From Spongilla lacustris (lineage: Eukaryota; Porifera; Demospongiae; Spongillida; Spongillidae), in the NCBI GenBank assembly GCA_949361645.1, contig OX442432.1:3750598-3814597 (forward strand): a DNA stretch of 64,000 nt, given 5' to 3'. Under the pieces are notes generated by a model. That model made no database searches. It saw nothing but the letters and a program-made list of their open reading frames with translations, and was not told the DNA's origin. Shown piece by piece: positions 32,442 to 44,986 of the stretch. The position numbers and the translations under genes were made by a program. How positions within the stretch are numbered: position 1 is the first letter of the stretch; each line of letters begins with the position of its first letter.

Positions 32442-35400
32442 TCAACCTAGAGTAACTCTGCTTAGCAATGCCCTTGCATTGGCTTTAACCAGAGTCATGT
32501 TCAGCCTTGCATATATGCTTGACAATGCTTCTGGTCTGGGTACTGAAGACTTCACAGAAAATTTGGTGGCCAGTCTTGAAAACGTACGCTGAGCCTCCTC
32601 ACCCCAAGCTCCATAAACCTCCACAGCCATTGGGACACATACCCAGTTGAGCTCGGTGCTCTTCTGGTCATTGTTGGCATGCTTCCTTTCTTCTGCTGAG
32701 AGGGCAGCTGACCCAGCTGTGGCACCCGCTTCAACAATATAGGTTGAGCCAAGCGGTGAGACCACAGTGAAATCAAGGGCTGCAGGTTTGAAGCAAACCC
32801 AATTTGGCAGAAGGACATCAACAGGTCTAGTATGCAAGTGTTCATGTCCTAGACCACTTCCAGCTTCAATACTAGCACTGACACCTGTGATACGGCATGT
32901 CTGCACATAGGTATCCCTTAGCTGATTGTGCCGAGACACAACATCCCCACCAAATTTACAAGTAACAGCATGGTGGCCAAGGGGATCGAGCATGTTGTGG
33001 GGACACATTGCACATCTGGACCCAGAAGGTGTATCCATTCCTAGCCACCATTTGATAGCCACCTGGATTTCTTCAGGATCAAGATGAAGTCCTAGACCAG
33101 GAGATGGGTTTGCCAACAACCATGAAGATGCATGTGCAGAGGACACAGACATAAGTCTTGCTTTGTCAGCTGCAGAACTGTTTTCGATGAGCTGGTTGAA
33201 CATAGCAGCTTCCAATTTAGAGGAGAGAAGTTGCTGTTGATGTGGGTGGTCAACAACCTCCTCAATGGACAAGGCATCATTAGATATTGCTTTAGCATTA
33301 AAGACTGTCAGTGCATGCATGCAATAGGTTTAGTATTGGTGACTAAGGAAGAGCCAGTACAGCTGACAGAGGCAATGTATGCTGCAGGGCAGTGATGGGC
33401 AAGTGATCTGAAGCCTAGTCCACCATGCCAAAGGCTCAGCTGAGCTTGTTCTCTGGCATCTCAATTGCAAGACACTCAGAAAGGCAGTTCATAACATTCA
33501 TCTGTTGCTATTAATAGTTGGGGGTGTAGTGCAAGCTATGGGAGATATAGCTTGCTAAAACTGCCACACATACGTAACAGCATAAGAGCTACATGTGGAT
33601 CTTGCAGAGCAACCTTTTCGATCAGTAGGTTGGAGGCTGCAGATCGTTTAGATGCTATACAGGATGCAGGGGCGGATGCAGGATTTTGGCGAGGGGGGGG
33701 GGTTCTACATGAATTATTGATGAAGGGGAGGGGCGCGCGCGAAGCGCGCGAAAATTTTTGTGGTGCGCATTTTAATCTTTCCACAGATTTTATTGGACAC
33801 TAAGGCAATCAACACCAACAAATGTGTGCCACTCGGTTACGTTCTGGTTTTACGGATTTAAATGGCTGTGTTGGAACATGTATGCGCGCTTTTCTTTGCT
33901 ATTCAGTTGAGCCACTTAAAATTTACCATCACACTGATTCCGGCAGATGACCTACTTCAAGCAGTGAACAGTGTGACATTGGCGCGCGAAAACATTTTTT
34001 GTACACATTCCACAGATTGTACATGTATTAGAAACGGAAAACGGAGGCAATATGTCATAACCAATAAATGCGTGCCACTCCGTTACGTTCTGGCTTCCAG
34101 GCTATTGTGGTTTTAAAGGGCTGCATGTGCTTCATCATATCGCAGATTTGCATTCGCCATTGTACGTTTACAAAATTACATGCGCCGGCTTAGTTTCTTT
34201 GCTATGTTAAAATTTACCATCATCTCTAAAAGCATGCAGCAAGGTGCATTCAACTTTGATGGGTACTAATACTAGCGCACCAATCAAAATAACTGCGGAA
34301 AGAATCGCTCTATTACGTCCGCGGGTTAGCATTTTGGAATACATTTAGATTTACGTATAAATACCAGCCTACTACATATCTCGCAGTTTACAGAATATAG
34401 TACTAACCAAGGAATAAGCAATAAGAATAAGCTGCTTAGCAACTTCACGGAGTGCACGCTGAACTCTCCGTAGAAATGTATAGCTCACGTGCGCCGATTA
34501 TACATTAATTATATTCATATTTAGTTTCGAGGGGGGGGTTCCAACCCCTGGAACCCCCCCCCCTGTATCCGCCACTGGGATGAACAGTATTGGGCATCAC
34601 TAATAGGGGATCCCAGGATATCAAGATTGGGGCAGGTAGACATCGTCATCTCTGGTGGAAAAAGTTTGAAGTCATTGCATCTATTGATGAGCTCATATTT
34701 TGAAGGCATCATCCATGTACCATTGGTTTAGGAGCAAACTAGTGTTAGGGCAGTCTGCTGCAATAGCCTTAACCACCTTATGCAGCACAAGGCAAAATAG
34801 TAGTGGTCCAAGTTGGTCTACTTGTTGAACTCCAAGCTCAGATGTCAACAGACCCAATGGGTGCCATAGAAAGGGATGCTCACCATAACACCACTTTAGA
34901 TATCTCTGCATGGAAAGTGGAGGACGCATTCATCCAGAAGTGCCTGACAAGATACTAGGTTGAAGGCATTCCTTAGATCTACTTTGCAGACCAAAAAGTT
35001 ATCATCTTTCCAGTGGTCATCAATGGTCTGACGAAGGGCATATACAATGCTTTCACTCCCAGAAGGACATGCAACACCACACTGGAGGGGCTGAAAAAGG
35101 ATGCTGCATTTTTCTGTGTTACAGCACATAGACACTTGCTTGTCACGCATCTTAACACCTCTCCTACCGCAATAGGTATTATATCGGGGGAGTCGGGTTT
35201 GCCCTTCTTCAAAGCAGTTAGATTTCCTCCAGCTAGGTACTTCAAGATGGAAGAAGGAGCTTTACCAGAAGCAAGGAGGGTGACCACACCTAGGAGCAGA
35301 GAACTAATTGATGATGGTAATTGGATTCCAGCAGCATCTATGAGATGTTGTATTCGCAATCCAGATGGTCCTGCTGTAGTCAGCTTGGGGAAAGACCGAA

Positions 35401-36241
35401 GGATACCAATGATGTTGAAATTAGGTGGGAAAATGGGATCCTCAGTAATAGGAGGCGTAGGAGAAGCTACAGGAGGAGGGCTTTTGGGATGTTTGGCAAC
35501 AAGTAACCTCCAAGTCTCGTCACTGCTGGTAGCGATACCAGACGATGTAAGGGTTTGACAAGCCTTAGAATAAAGACCATCACATGCAAGAGTAATAGCA
35601 GAGGTCACCTGCATGATAGGATCCTCCTGCATGTGGACTTTCACTGAAGTGCGATGCGCTGTTGATTTGACAGAATGACTCCAAAGTGATGCATATTGTC
35701 CGGATGACCAAGCATCGCATAGGAGATTTAGATCCACAAGTTTCTTTTTTTCCCCTCTACGTGGGAATGATGGAAGCACACATTTGGGTAGCATCACGAG
35801 CTTTAAAACCAAGCTTCTGCTGAGTTAGTGTATAAAATGTCCTTTAGGGCAGAGGCAAGGACACATGCAAACGCAGGTTTGAATTTAGCTGGGATGTATT
35901 GAATGGTTGGGCATTTTGTGCCAAAAACAGTATCCAGCGATGGCATAGTGATACTATGTGCCACCTCAGGCTCTGGAGGTAACGTACAAGACTTACCCTG
36001 ACTCGAACATCGTTTGATATGAGAAGCAGTCCGTGAGGATCTGACAAGAGTGTGACAGCGATAGCAAACAAATAAGACCTTCTTCATGTAGCCATGATTC
36101 GGGAACTGACCCTCGAATATGTTGGTTTATGTGTGCATGACACATGGTAGGAGCAACAAGCATACTACATCCCTGTACTAAACAGAGTTTTCTACCATTG
36201 TCGCATGAGGATGAGGGCTGGGAATGGAAGATGTGAATCAA
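32442..36241 (-). mobile_element. RLE-type non-LTR retrotransposon, antisense, split by a MITE
   Basis: Read on the minus strand: Cys/His fingers at the 5' end (CLVQGCSMLV..HINQH near 36160; CYRCHTLV..HIKRC near 36050); linker with GPSGLRIQHLIDAA (35.4 kb); RT motif A VDLRNAFNLVS (about 34980); motif B GVQQVDQLGPLLFCL (about 34820, the usual GD is VD); motif C QWYMDDAF (about 34715); then YCSSQ. The MITE at 33667-34577 interrupts here. The frame resumes with SCIASKRSAASNLL and LLRMCGSFSKLY (33660-33545), then the C-terminal ORF 33320-32442 with CAMCPHNMLDPLGHHAVTC and the endonuclease strands RPVDVLL, AALDFTVVSPL and VPMAVEVYGAWG. Domain order (fingers, RT, knuckle, nuclease) is that of site-specific RLE elements. 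Several frameshifts and stops make it inactive. Confidence 0.75.
33667..34577. mobile_element. MITE nested in the non-LTR element, 5-bp duplication GGATG
   Basis: The ends CAGGGGCGGATGCAGG and, in reverse, CAGTGGCGGATACAGG match at 14 of 16. GGATG flanks both sides (33662-33666, 34578-34582). Removing the element and one GGATG restores the host retrotransposon frame. The interior carries a diverged direct duplication (about 33750-33935 against 33982-34220: GCGCGAAAA, TTCCACAGATT, TGCCACTC.GTTACGTTCTGG) and a 10-base CGCG palindrome near 33735. Ends look hAT-like, but the duplication is five rather than eight bases. Confidence 0.85.
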
Positions 36242-36586
36242 TTGAGATGGTGATTGCTGTGAAGATAAATTTGATGATGATAGTGTAGAGGAAAAACAAG
36301 ATGAATTGGAAGAACTGCAGACTTCTCCTGATCAATGTTGGTTATTGTATGAGGAGAAGCCCTCTTGTGTAATAATAGCTGGTTGCAATGAAGCTGTGGA
36401 TCTTGGGGCTGCAGCTGCTGTGTGTGTATTGAATTTTGAAATGGTTGTTCTGGAGGCGAAGACTCAGAACATGAATGCTATTGATTTTGCGGGTTGTTAC
36501 AATAACCATGATTGAAGGGGTAACATGATGTGCAGGGATTGATAAGTTATACATAGAATACATACATAGAATAATGAATTAATTAT

Positions 36587-39500
36587 GTGTCACTGTTATC
36601 AAAAACAAGGCCATCTTCGCTAGCAAAGGTGCCCAGGACTGAGACAGCATTACCTCACTGTACGGCTACAGGAGGCATTGAAGTAGATACGGAAGGGACT
36701 TCACTTCCCCTGACACCTTACAAACACGACAAGGAAGATCCTTTAGGAATGAAAGAGTCTGTTCAGTTTCCAAACACACCCTATGACAACTATGGAGCTG
36801 GCGACAACTTCTGTTCCAAGGACTTTTGGAAGAAACTTGGAGAACCTGCACTCGCACAAGTCTCCAGTCACTATCAAGTGGCTAATGGGCAACCTCTCCC
36901 AGTACTTGGCACCTTCAGAGCTTCAGCTTCTCTTCTAAAGGACCAGGAACCAGGAACATTAGCGTTCACCGTCACTGGTGTTCCAAAACTCAATCTCCTT
37001 GGTCGTGATGCTATTGTTAAACTTGGGGTTAACGTTTCTGCTTTACTAGGGGTGTCTTCGACTCCAGGCAAAGGAACAATTCAGAATCTTCAGAGTATCA
37101 CTGACGCAAAGGAACCCAAGCCAGATGAGAAGTTACAGCAAGCTTGCCGTAAGCTGTGTGGTGAATTCACGGAACTTTTCAAACCTGAGCTGGGGTGCTT
37201 GAAGGATTTTCAATTGGAGATCAAATTCAAGGCAGAGTCCAAACCCACCTTCTGTAAACCTCATCCAGTACCTTTTGCTATTCTGGATGACTTAAATCAA
37301 GCTTATGATGCAGGTATTGCAAAGGGCGTCTGGAAACCAACCCAATTCAATTCATATGGAACTCCAGTTGTCCCGATTCGTAAAAAGGTTCTACCGGGTC
37401 AAACTAATGGCAAGCTACGAGTTTGTGGTGATTATTCAGTGGCTGTCAATGCTCAGTTGGAAACTCACCATTATCCAATTCCCCTTCCTGAAGACTTGAT
37501 GCGAAAACTCAGCGGTGGATACGGTTTCTCCAAGATAGATCTAGCAGATGCCTACAACCAGGTAATGCTTGGTCCAGAAAGCCAGAAGAGGCTTGCACTG
37601 AGTACCCATCGTGGGGTTTTGCTCCAACTTCGACTTCCATTTGGCATTAGCTCTGCCCCTGGCTATTTCCAAGAAATCATGGATCAGCTGACAGGAGACT
37701 TCAAAGGAGTATGCACCTACTTTGACGACATCCTGGTTAGTGGTATGAATGCTTCAGAACATCTGGAGAACCTCCGTGCCCTTCTGCAACGTCTACAGGA
37801 CAAAGGTCTTAGATGCCGCCTGGAAAAATGTCAGTTTGCAGAACCATATCATCCATTGAGTACTCTGGCCATACTCTCTCTCAAAAGGGGATTGCTAAAG
37901 GATCGAAGGTTGATGCACTGGTACAGATGCCTCCTCCTACAAACGTCAGCAGTCTTCGTTCTTTTTGGGTTCAGTACAGTTTTATAGCAAGTTCTTACCC
38001 AATCTAGCTACAGTGTTAGCACCATTGCATCAGTTCACCAACAAGGACACCAAGTGGAAATGGGATTCTACTGAAGAAGCAGCCTTTAGGGAGCTGAAGA
38101 AGAACTTATGTGCAGATAACGTGTTGGCTCATTTTCAATCTTCCGTTCCAATCGGAATCTCTTGTGATGCATCAGAGGTTGGTATTGGAGCAGTCCTTTT
38201 TCACCGGTATCCAGATAGCAGCGAACGACCTATTGCAAACGTCTCCAAGACGCTTACAGAAACCCAACGCAGATACAGCCAAATTCAAAAAGAAGCGCTA
38301 GCCATTATATTTGCATTAAAGAAGTTCCACCAGTTTCTGTATGGTCACAGCTTCATTTTGGTGACAGACCATAAGCCTCTCATTGCTTTATTTGGTCCAC
38401 ACAGAGCAACCCCAGTGTTAGCTGCTAACAGATTGGCTCGATGGGCACTGATGCCCAACCAGTATCAATACAGCATTGAATATCGGAAGACATCAGAGCA
38501 TGGGAACGCTGATGCCCTTAGTCGCCTTCCAGCAGAAGCAGATACCAGTTTTGATGGGGAGGAGGATGAGGCAGATGTAGATGTGGTCTGTGCTATCCGC
38601 ACAATAGGTCAGCAACTCAACCCCACAGACCCTGGTGTTCTAGCAAGGGAGTCAGCAAACGACCCAATGATTTCAAATGTGATTCGTTGTACCAGAGAAG
38701 GATGGCCTGAGAGAGTCCCAGAGATTCAAACAAAGGACTATTCTATGGAAAACTTCAGAAAGATTTCCATGTCACTCTCTGTAGCTCATGGCTGTCTTCT
38801 AAATGGATCCAGGGTAGTCATTCCTTCCAGCCTGCAACCTCAAGTACTGCAGCTACTTCATTTAGGGCATTTTGGCATCCAAAGAATGAAGCAGTTAGCC
38901 CGTACAGCAGTATACTCGCCAGGAATTGACAAGGACATCATGGATCAGTGTCAGCGATGCAGCACATGTGGGGAACACCAGAACAAAGTAGCCAAACCTG
39001 CCAACCATCCCTGGATGCTACCTGAAAAGCCGTGGAGCAGACTCCACATTGATCATGCTATCAATTTCTTGGGCAGTAACTGGTTAGTTATGGTAGATGC
39101 CTACTCGAAATACCCTTGCATTCATCCCACAACATCTACCTCAAGCAAAGCTACTACTGACCTACTAGAGCAGGACTTTGCACACTTCGGATACCCTCAC
39201 ACGATTGTAACAGACAATTCTACATCTTTCCTATCCGAACAATTTCAGACTTGGTGCCGTGAGTGTGGTATTGTGCATCTTACTGGGGCGCCATACCATC
39301 CAGCCACTAACGGAGAAGCTGAGCGCATGGTACAAACTTTCAAACAGGCCCTCAGCAAGTCAACACTCCCACCCAAGGCAGCACTACAGGAATTCCTTAT
39401 GCAGTACCGAAGGACACCTCTGGCAGAAGGATATTCACCCAGTGAAATCCTGAATGGGCGTCAGATTAGAAGCAAAATAGATATTTTGCTACCTTCACCA

Positions 39501-40020
39501 GCACACATAGCCCAAGGGAAACAAGCGAAGAGTGCTACCAAGTCCCAGTTGAGTGAGAGACACCAGCAAGTTGAAAAGGTGACCCAGACATTCAAGATAG
39601 GATCCCCCTGTTATGCCCTATACTGTGGTCCAAGGAGGGAGAAGGAGCCAAGATGGGTCCCTGCTGTTGTCACAAAGGTCTTTGGCTCTTGTTCATTCAA
39701 TGTTCGTGTATTTCCTAAAGGAGTCACATGAGAACAGCTGAGGCCAAGGCATGGCATTCAAGAAGATGATGATCCGGGGGATACTCCCAAACATGATTCT
39801 AATTCCTCCAATTCCTCACTTGAAGAGACTTACTCAGACACTTTGTCTGGTAAAGACATGCTCTCAGAAAGCCCCAAACCAATGCCAACACCTCAGGAGC
39901 CCTCTATTCCAGAACCTAAGCAACCACCAAACCCCAAACCTCGCAATCCACGTTTGCCTACTGGAGGAGACTACATGTATGGTCCAGAAAATCTACGGAG
40001 GTCAACCAGGATTAAAAAGT
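36587..40020 (+). pseudogene. Ty3/gypsy pol (protease-RT-RNase H-integrase)
   Basis: A protease-like lead has NYGAGDNF where DTGAGDNF-type sequence is expected, so the catalytic Asp is lost; LLGRDAIVKL follows. RT: LRVCGDYS, FSKIDLADAYNQV, LPFGISSAPGYFQ, YFDDILVSG. Frameshifts near 37850 and 37965 (short of one T) split RT and the tether from the next open frame (37965-39731). That frame holds RNase H (SCDASEVGIGAVLF, KEALAIIFALKKF, DHKPLI), an HHCC finger (HLGHFG, CQRCSTC), the integrase core with Asp-Asp-Glu in HIDHA, VTDNSTSF and NGEAERM, and a C-terminal domain. A proline-rich tail continues to about 40020. No gag and no 5' LTR are seen, so the copy is 5'-truncated or rearranged; it cannot be autonomous. 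Confidence 0.85.
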
Positions 40021-40063
40021 GAACACGGCCTCTGAGGTCATGCCTCAAGACCAGTGGGGGAGG

Positions 40064-40326
40064 TGTTAAGGAGCATGCTCTGGCATGACCTGGCTTGCTT
40101 TTAGGTGTTAATTATACATGTGTGGGCATGCATGCATGTTCTAGAACTTTCTATTGGCTATTAAAGCATTTCACTGTGTGTATGATTCAGGAATAGACGT
40201 CAGTGTGCATTCTCTTCGTGCTCTACTGTCATTTGACATAGGCTGTATTACTTTGTATCGCTGTGATTTCCCTGCAATACTATATTCTTTAGACATCCTG
40301 AGTACTTTCTAACGAGAAACACAACA
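40064..40326 (+). repeat. 3' LTR of the Ty3/gypsy element
   Basis: After a purine-rich tract (AGTGGGGGAGG, about 40053-40063, the expected polypurine primer site) the sequence runs TGTTAAGGAGC to ACACAACA, about 263 bp, with TG...CA ends. The bases just beyond are antisense non-LTR coding sequence. No matching copy is visible upstream of pol, so this rests on position and ends. Confidence 0.6.
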
Positions 40327-42525
40327 GTAGGTACATAGGTGTCCACACATGTTGCATCCCATACAAGAAGTTTTCCACATTTCCATGGAACCAAGGTAGC
40401 ACCATCTGACCTCTTACCATCGGAACGAGAGATTCCACTGGGTTCAAGTCATGATGGAATTCGAGATGTCCCTAAAGCCCTATGAATGGTATCATTCAAA
40501 GAACTATGATGGGGATAACGACCTTGGCTTTGGACACAACTAAGGCCATGGGTGGCAAAGGCAGTGACCTCACAACCACAGTGATGGCAACAATGTGGTT
40601 GAAATAATGCCAAGCCAAGACGGAGGCTGATAGCAATCTGAAAGGTGGAGTCATCCATTCGGAGACCCAATGAAGACAACGGCAGTGCATTAAGCCAAAT
40701 GCCTGATTCTTCTGCAAAAGCTGCTAGAAGGCGACATTTGGATGTCTCATTCGTTTCTGAGTTCAATAAATCTTCCTTGATGGCTAGGATTGTTGGTATG
40801 TCTCATGAATTTTGGTGATAGGAAGTAATACCTTATGGAGGAGATTGGTTACAGCTGTTGGTCCATAAGGAAAGAGCTTGGGTAAATCAGTATCACTGAA
40901 CTGTGCGGGAAGAATTTGATGGACTACAGTGGAGGAGGCAGCAGCAGAAGCCAAGAAGGCAGAAGGTGCCAGCTGCACAACAGCACTCCGAATTCCAAGA
41001 CCACCATGCCTTACTAGAAGAACAGCTTGATTCCACGCAGAACAATCATTGGAGAGGTGGATATTGAAGCTATTGCACATAATTGTTTTGAGAACAGCAT
41101 CATACTGCTAACGTTGTGGTGATAAGAAGCATGGTACTGTGCAAAAACTGTACAACAGCTTTGGAAGGGCAATCCCATGATTTTTAGAAGATTAGTCTTC
41201 TCAGTGAGTACTGATGAAATACCAGGCACATCACCTAATGGTGAACCCAGTAGAGTGGCCTATATAGGTTTACAATCCTTGAACCAGAGAGTAGAGAGAG
41301 AATACTGTTTTGGGAATCCTGTACAACAGAAATTATCTCACATTTGTTGTGATTAAGTTGTAGGCCAATGTCCTTGGCTCCTTGTTTAAACATAACTAGA
41401 TGATTGGAAATATCCTCCACATCTCCTCCCAGGCTGATACCATCAAGATAGGACATTCTTAACTCTGAACATATAGCCGATAGAAGGTGGTGAATAGATA
41501 AACAAAAAAGGAGTGGGCCAAGGGGAGATATCATCAAGATAGGACATTCTTAACTCTGAACATATAGCCTATAGGTGGTGAATAGATAAACAAAAAAGGA
41601 GTGGGCCAAGGGGAGATATCATCAAGATAGGACATTCTTAACTCTGAACATATAGCCGATAGAAGGTGGTGAATAGATAAACAAAAAAGGAGTGGGCCAA
41701 GGGGATCACCCTATTGTACACCTTCACATGAATGAATGACCCTATCTCGCCAAAACAGAGATGATGGTGCAGAATAGACAGAGTGGATAAAGAGAAAGAT
41801 GGATGGGGCTAGCTGCTCTACTGACGCAAGTATTTTATCTCTCCGTACAGTGTTGAAAGCATTTGTGAAATCAAGCTTGAGGAGTGCTTTATTGGCTGTA
41901 AGCCTACTGAGATATAATCATGCAGCATGAGCTGCAGCCTCAGCCCAAAGTCGAACTCCATAACCGAGTTGATGCGGCATTAGCAGTTTGACTGCATCAC
42001 TCTTCACTCTCCCTCCCGCAACTTTAGCTGCAAGCCTCCGGAGGGTACTGCCAACTGCTATAGGTCATATCCCACCACCTTTTTTCCAGGGCAGTCAAGG
42101 ATGCACCAAACAGGAATGTGGCGGACAGGATGTGGTACCTTGCCTTCAAGTATCAAGATAACTAGCAACTGAGCACCAGCAATAGCAGAAGGATGAGTCA
42201 TATCTTTAAGGTGTTGAGGTGTTAAGCCATCTGGTCCACCAGCTGAACCACAGGGAAAGGACCTGATTGCATCTGTGATCTCTGTGGCAGAAACAGCAAC
42301 AATGGATGGGAATAAGGCTGGGTTAAGAGGAGGGATATCTGTATCATGGTGTGCAGGTGGATGCATCTTTTGTAATTCAGTGAAGGTAGCTTCACAGAAG
42401 GGGGCAACTTTATCATCAGAAGAGACAATCCTGACAGCACCCTTAAAATCACCCTCTTCTGATTTTTGAGCCACACGAGCTGCAAGTTGTGACAAGGGGT
42501 CCATTGGCTTACGGGCAACACTCAA
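40327..42525 (-). mobile_element. Second antisense non-LTR retrotransposon (RT plus C-terminal knuckle)
   Basis: On the minus strand from 42525: SVARKPMDPLSQLAARVAQ, GPDGLTPQHLKD (finger region of RT), motif A LKLDFTNAFNTVRRD (about 41865), motif B GVQ-stop-GDPLGPLLFCL (about 41715 and repeated), motif C YLDGISLGGDVED (about 41460), RHGGLGIRSAV (41010), WLNALPLSSLGLRMDD and LRLGLALFQPHCCHHCG..THGLSC (40720-40530), then SDGKRSDGATLVPWKCG and DATCVDTYVP, where it meets the LTR. Stops and frameshifts make it inactive. Its nuclease end should lie past the Ty3/gypsy insertion, but I cannot find it. It belongs to the same subfamily as 63561-64000. Confidence 0.7.
41441..41703. repeat. Three tandem ~90-bp copies within the RT coding region
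   Basis: CATCAAGATAGGACATTC recurs at 41441, 41532 and 41620 (periods 91 and 88), each followed by CTTAACTCTGAACATATAGCC and ending GTGGGCCAAGGGGA. Copy 2 lacks a few bases. On the coding strand each unit carries motif B's PLGPLLFCLS through to motif C's YLD. Confidence 0.9.
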
Positions 42526-42849
42526 CTTAGAAATAAGAGGAGATGATTGTTTACACTATCATTAACAAAGTTAGCAAGAGACCTATGTACATCATCTCGA
42601 AGGGGGGGGGGGGGGGGGGGGGGCACATATACAACGAGATGGAAATAGAAAAAGGTGTTGTCATACATCTGGATTCTGACTATTATAATAATAATAAATT
42701 TAAAAACACTCAACCTCCAGCTAGTGAGGGCCAATGCCACTGCCATCATCACAAGATGTATTTTAAAATTAACTATAGGCTATGTTAAGATTGTACCCAT
42801 GTGTATAATAATAATCATCATCACCATTAGAATAAGAATAAAAACAAAC

Positions 42850-43215
42850 TGGTCCCTCTCCAACCCTGCAGCTTTTGACTTGAAAGTCATCAATCCGCTT
42901 AATACAGACTTGATTCTGGAAGCCAACTTGACTTCAGGCAACTCTGCAGAGGTTGGTGAGATTGGCGGAAAACATGCCAAAAATGATCAGATGTGCGCAA
43001 GGTTGGGCTGGACATGCATTCCATTAGTGGTGGAGGTCTATGGTGGTTGGTGATGTGAAGCCCAAGAATAATAATGCTTCTCTAGACTGAGTAAGAGGCT
43101 AGCCATGCAAGTGAAAATATGTGAAACTGAGGCACTGAGCCAAATGTACTGCCTGCTGGCTGTCACACTGATGAGGCAGAATGCAAGAGCTATTCTCCTC
43201 AGGTCTAGTATCTTC
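42850..43215 (+). pseudogene. Non-LTR endonuclease-end fragment
   Basis: NPAAFDLKVINPLNTDLILEA, GGKHAKNDQM and LGWTCIPLVVEVYGGW are the nuclease strands of the same RLE type as 32442-33320, followed after stops by RLAMQVK and MRQNARAILLRS. A tiny further scrap (GWTCIPLV) sits at about 62605-62633. Confidence 0.6.
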
Positions 43216-43880
43216 TTGGTAACTTAACTGGCCAACAAAAATCCCCTAACAGCAATCTACAGCTTGGCTATTATAGATCTATGTCTAAGCTGTATGGGAG
43301 GTGAACACTGCCATAATTCGACAGTAAGATAGAGATCACAGGAGGATCAGAACCTGCGAGTGACCAGTTTTGTGCTCACGAATGCCCACCCTTTCCATCT
43401 CCATATTTTTTTGGTCTCATTTCTACTTCTCATTTGTTGATGTCCTGATAAAGACACAAGTGCTCATGTGACAGCTTGCTAGCACATATAAAATATTAGG
43501 TTTGGAGTTGGTTTATGGTTTGTGTGTTTAGAAGATTGATTGGAGGAAAAGAGCACATTCAATTAGGAAGTGCAGTCACACACATAGATGTACACACGCA
43601 GCAACATGAGTTCTATCACTGCAGTGGCCCGGTGTCCTTACATCCAACATTGCAGTTTTGCTTGTGCCGATGTACATGTGGATACATAAGGGTGTGGCTA
43701 CACCAGACTAGCCCCGCCCCAGCCTCTGCTGTCCTCTTCCATCACCTCACAGTGATGTGACCTAGTCTGGGTAGCTGGTCTGCCCACCTTGCAACACGGG
43801 GATGGGGGGCAGATTCTCCCCCTCGGGGTGTACCATGGGGCGGTACCCAGATGCCCACCAAAAGGGGAAAGGGGTGTGAT

Positions 43881-43914
<34 letters not shown>

Positions 43915-44986
43915 GTATCCAAGTACACATGTATCCGTACCTCAGGTGTCATCGAACCACCAGTTGTGCTGGCATAAGTGTTAATTACTCGAGTTACCCT
44001 ATCTGGGAATTACTCTGGCAACCCAAGGGTGACACGGTTTTTGTATGATATTTATAAGCAATGAAATCATACTGCCATGTGAATCTTATCAACACATGAT
44101 GGTCATGTGATTTTTGTTACTGGTCAGGTGGTCGACACTATATAGCGCTAATCATGTGACTACATGTACGGATTTTATTACATGTATGGTTTCGTGCTTA
44201 TGAATATCATATAAACATACAACATCAACAAAAACTACATGTAGTTGCAACACGGATGCCCCTCCAAAAATGCGCGGAAGACTTTGGCGCACGTGCGCCG
44301 CCGGGTACGTAGTCTATGAATCTACCATGATTTTTGACGCAAAGTTACGATGCAACGACATAGATATTACACCAATAAATAAAGCAACTTGGATTGAGGG
44401 GATATGATTTATTTCGAATCATACAACCAGTCATCTGGCCATTTGAGGTTAGATATTTATAAGCGATGCAACATATATTCCGAATGACTAGATCTATTAA
44501 ACTTCCGGCGGTCCAGTAATGCAGTCAATTTCGTAACAGAAACTCGCGATCGTATTCAATATTCCTTTAACTGATTGGGATGTGAAAGGTACACGGACCG
44601 TGGGTATGCAGCTTAAAATGTAGACGTTGAAACCGTCTGATAACCAGATTTACGGTAGCGACTGCATTTTTATACAGTCATGCCGCTATAGATGATTTCG
44701 GTGAAAACCCGCGCGTAAACGTGAGAGTCATGTGAAATTTTTTTGGAGGGCAAAACATTATTGAGACGTACATGTATGGTAAATCGTGATGGATGGGCAG
44801 ATTTCAAGCGAAATGAGCGTTACAAACAAAAAACTGGAGTCGGTGGGGCTGGCACCAAGCGATGACCTTTTCATGAGGGGTGATGGTCGTCATTTCGGCG
44901 ATGGTATGTCGTTGTGGCAGCGTATAGCCTAGAGTATGGCAATGTATTTGGCTATTTTATCGATCGCCCGGGAACTTGAAGCCTAC
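43216..44986. other. No gene recognised; 30-base C run
   Basis: Non-coding apart from chance frames. 43883-43912 is the longest homopolymer of the window (30 C). The stretch near 44160-44245 is rich in TACATGTA. Confidence 0.45.

Noticed and set aside
39751..40035. 94-aa frame after the gypsy integrase as a separate gene
   Set aside because: It overlaps the proline-rich end of pol in another frame and stops just before the polypurine tract; part of the element.
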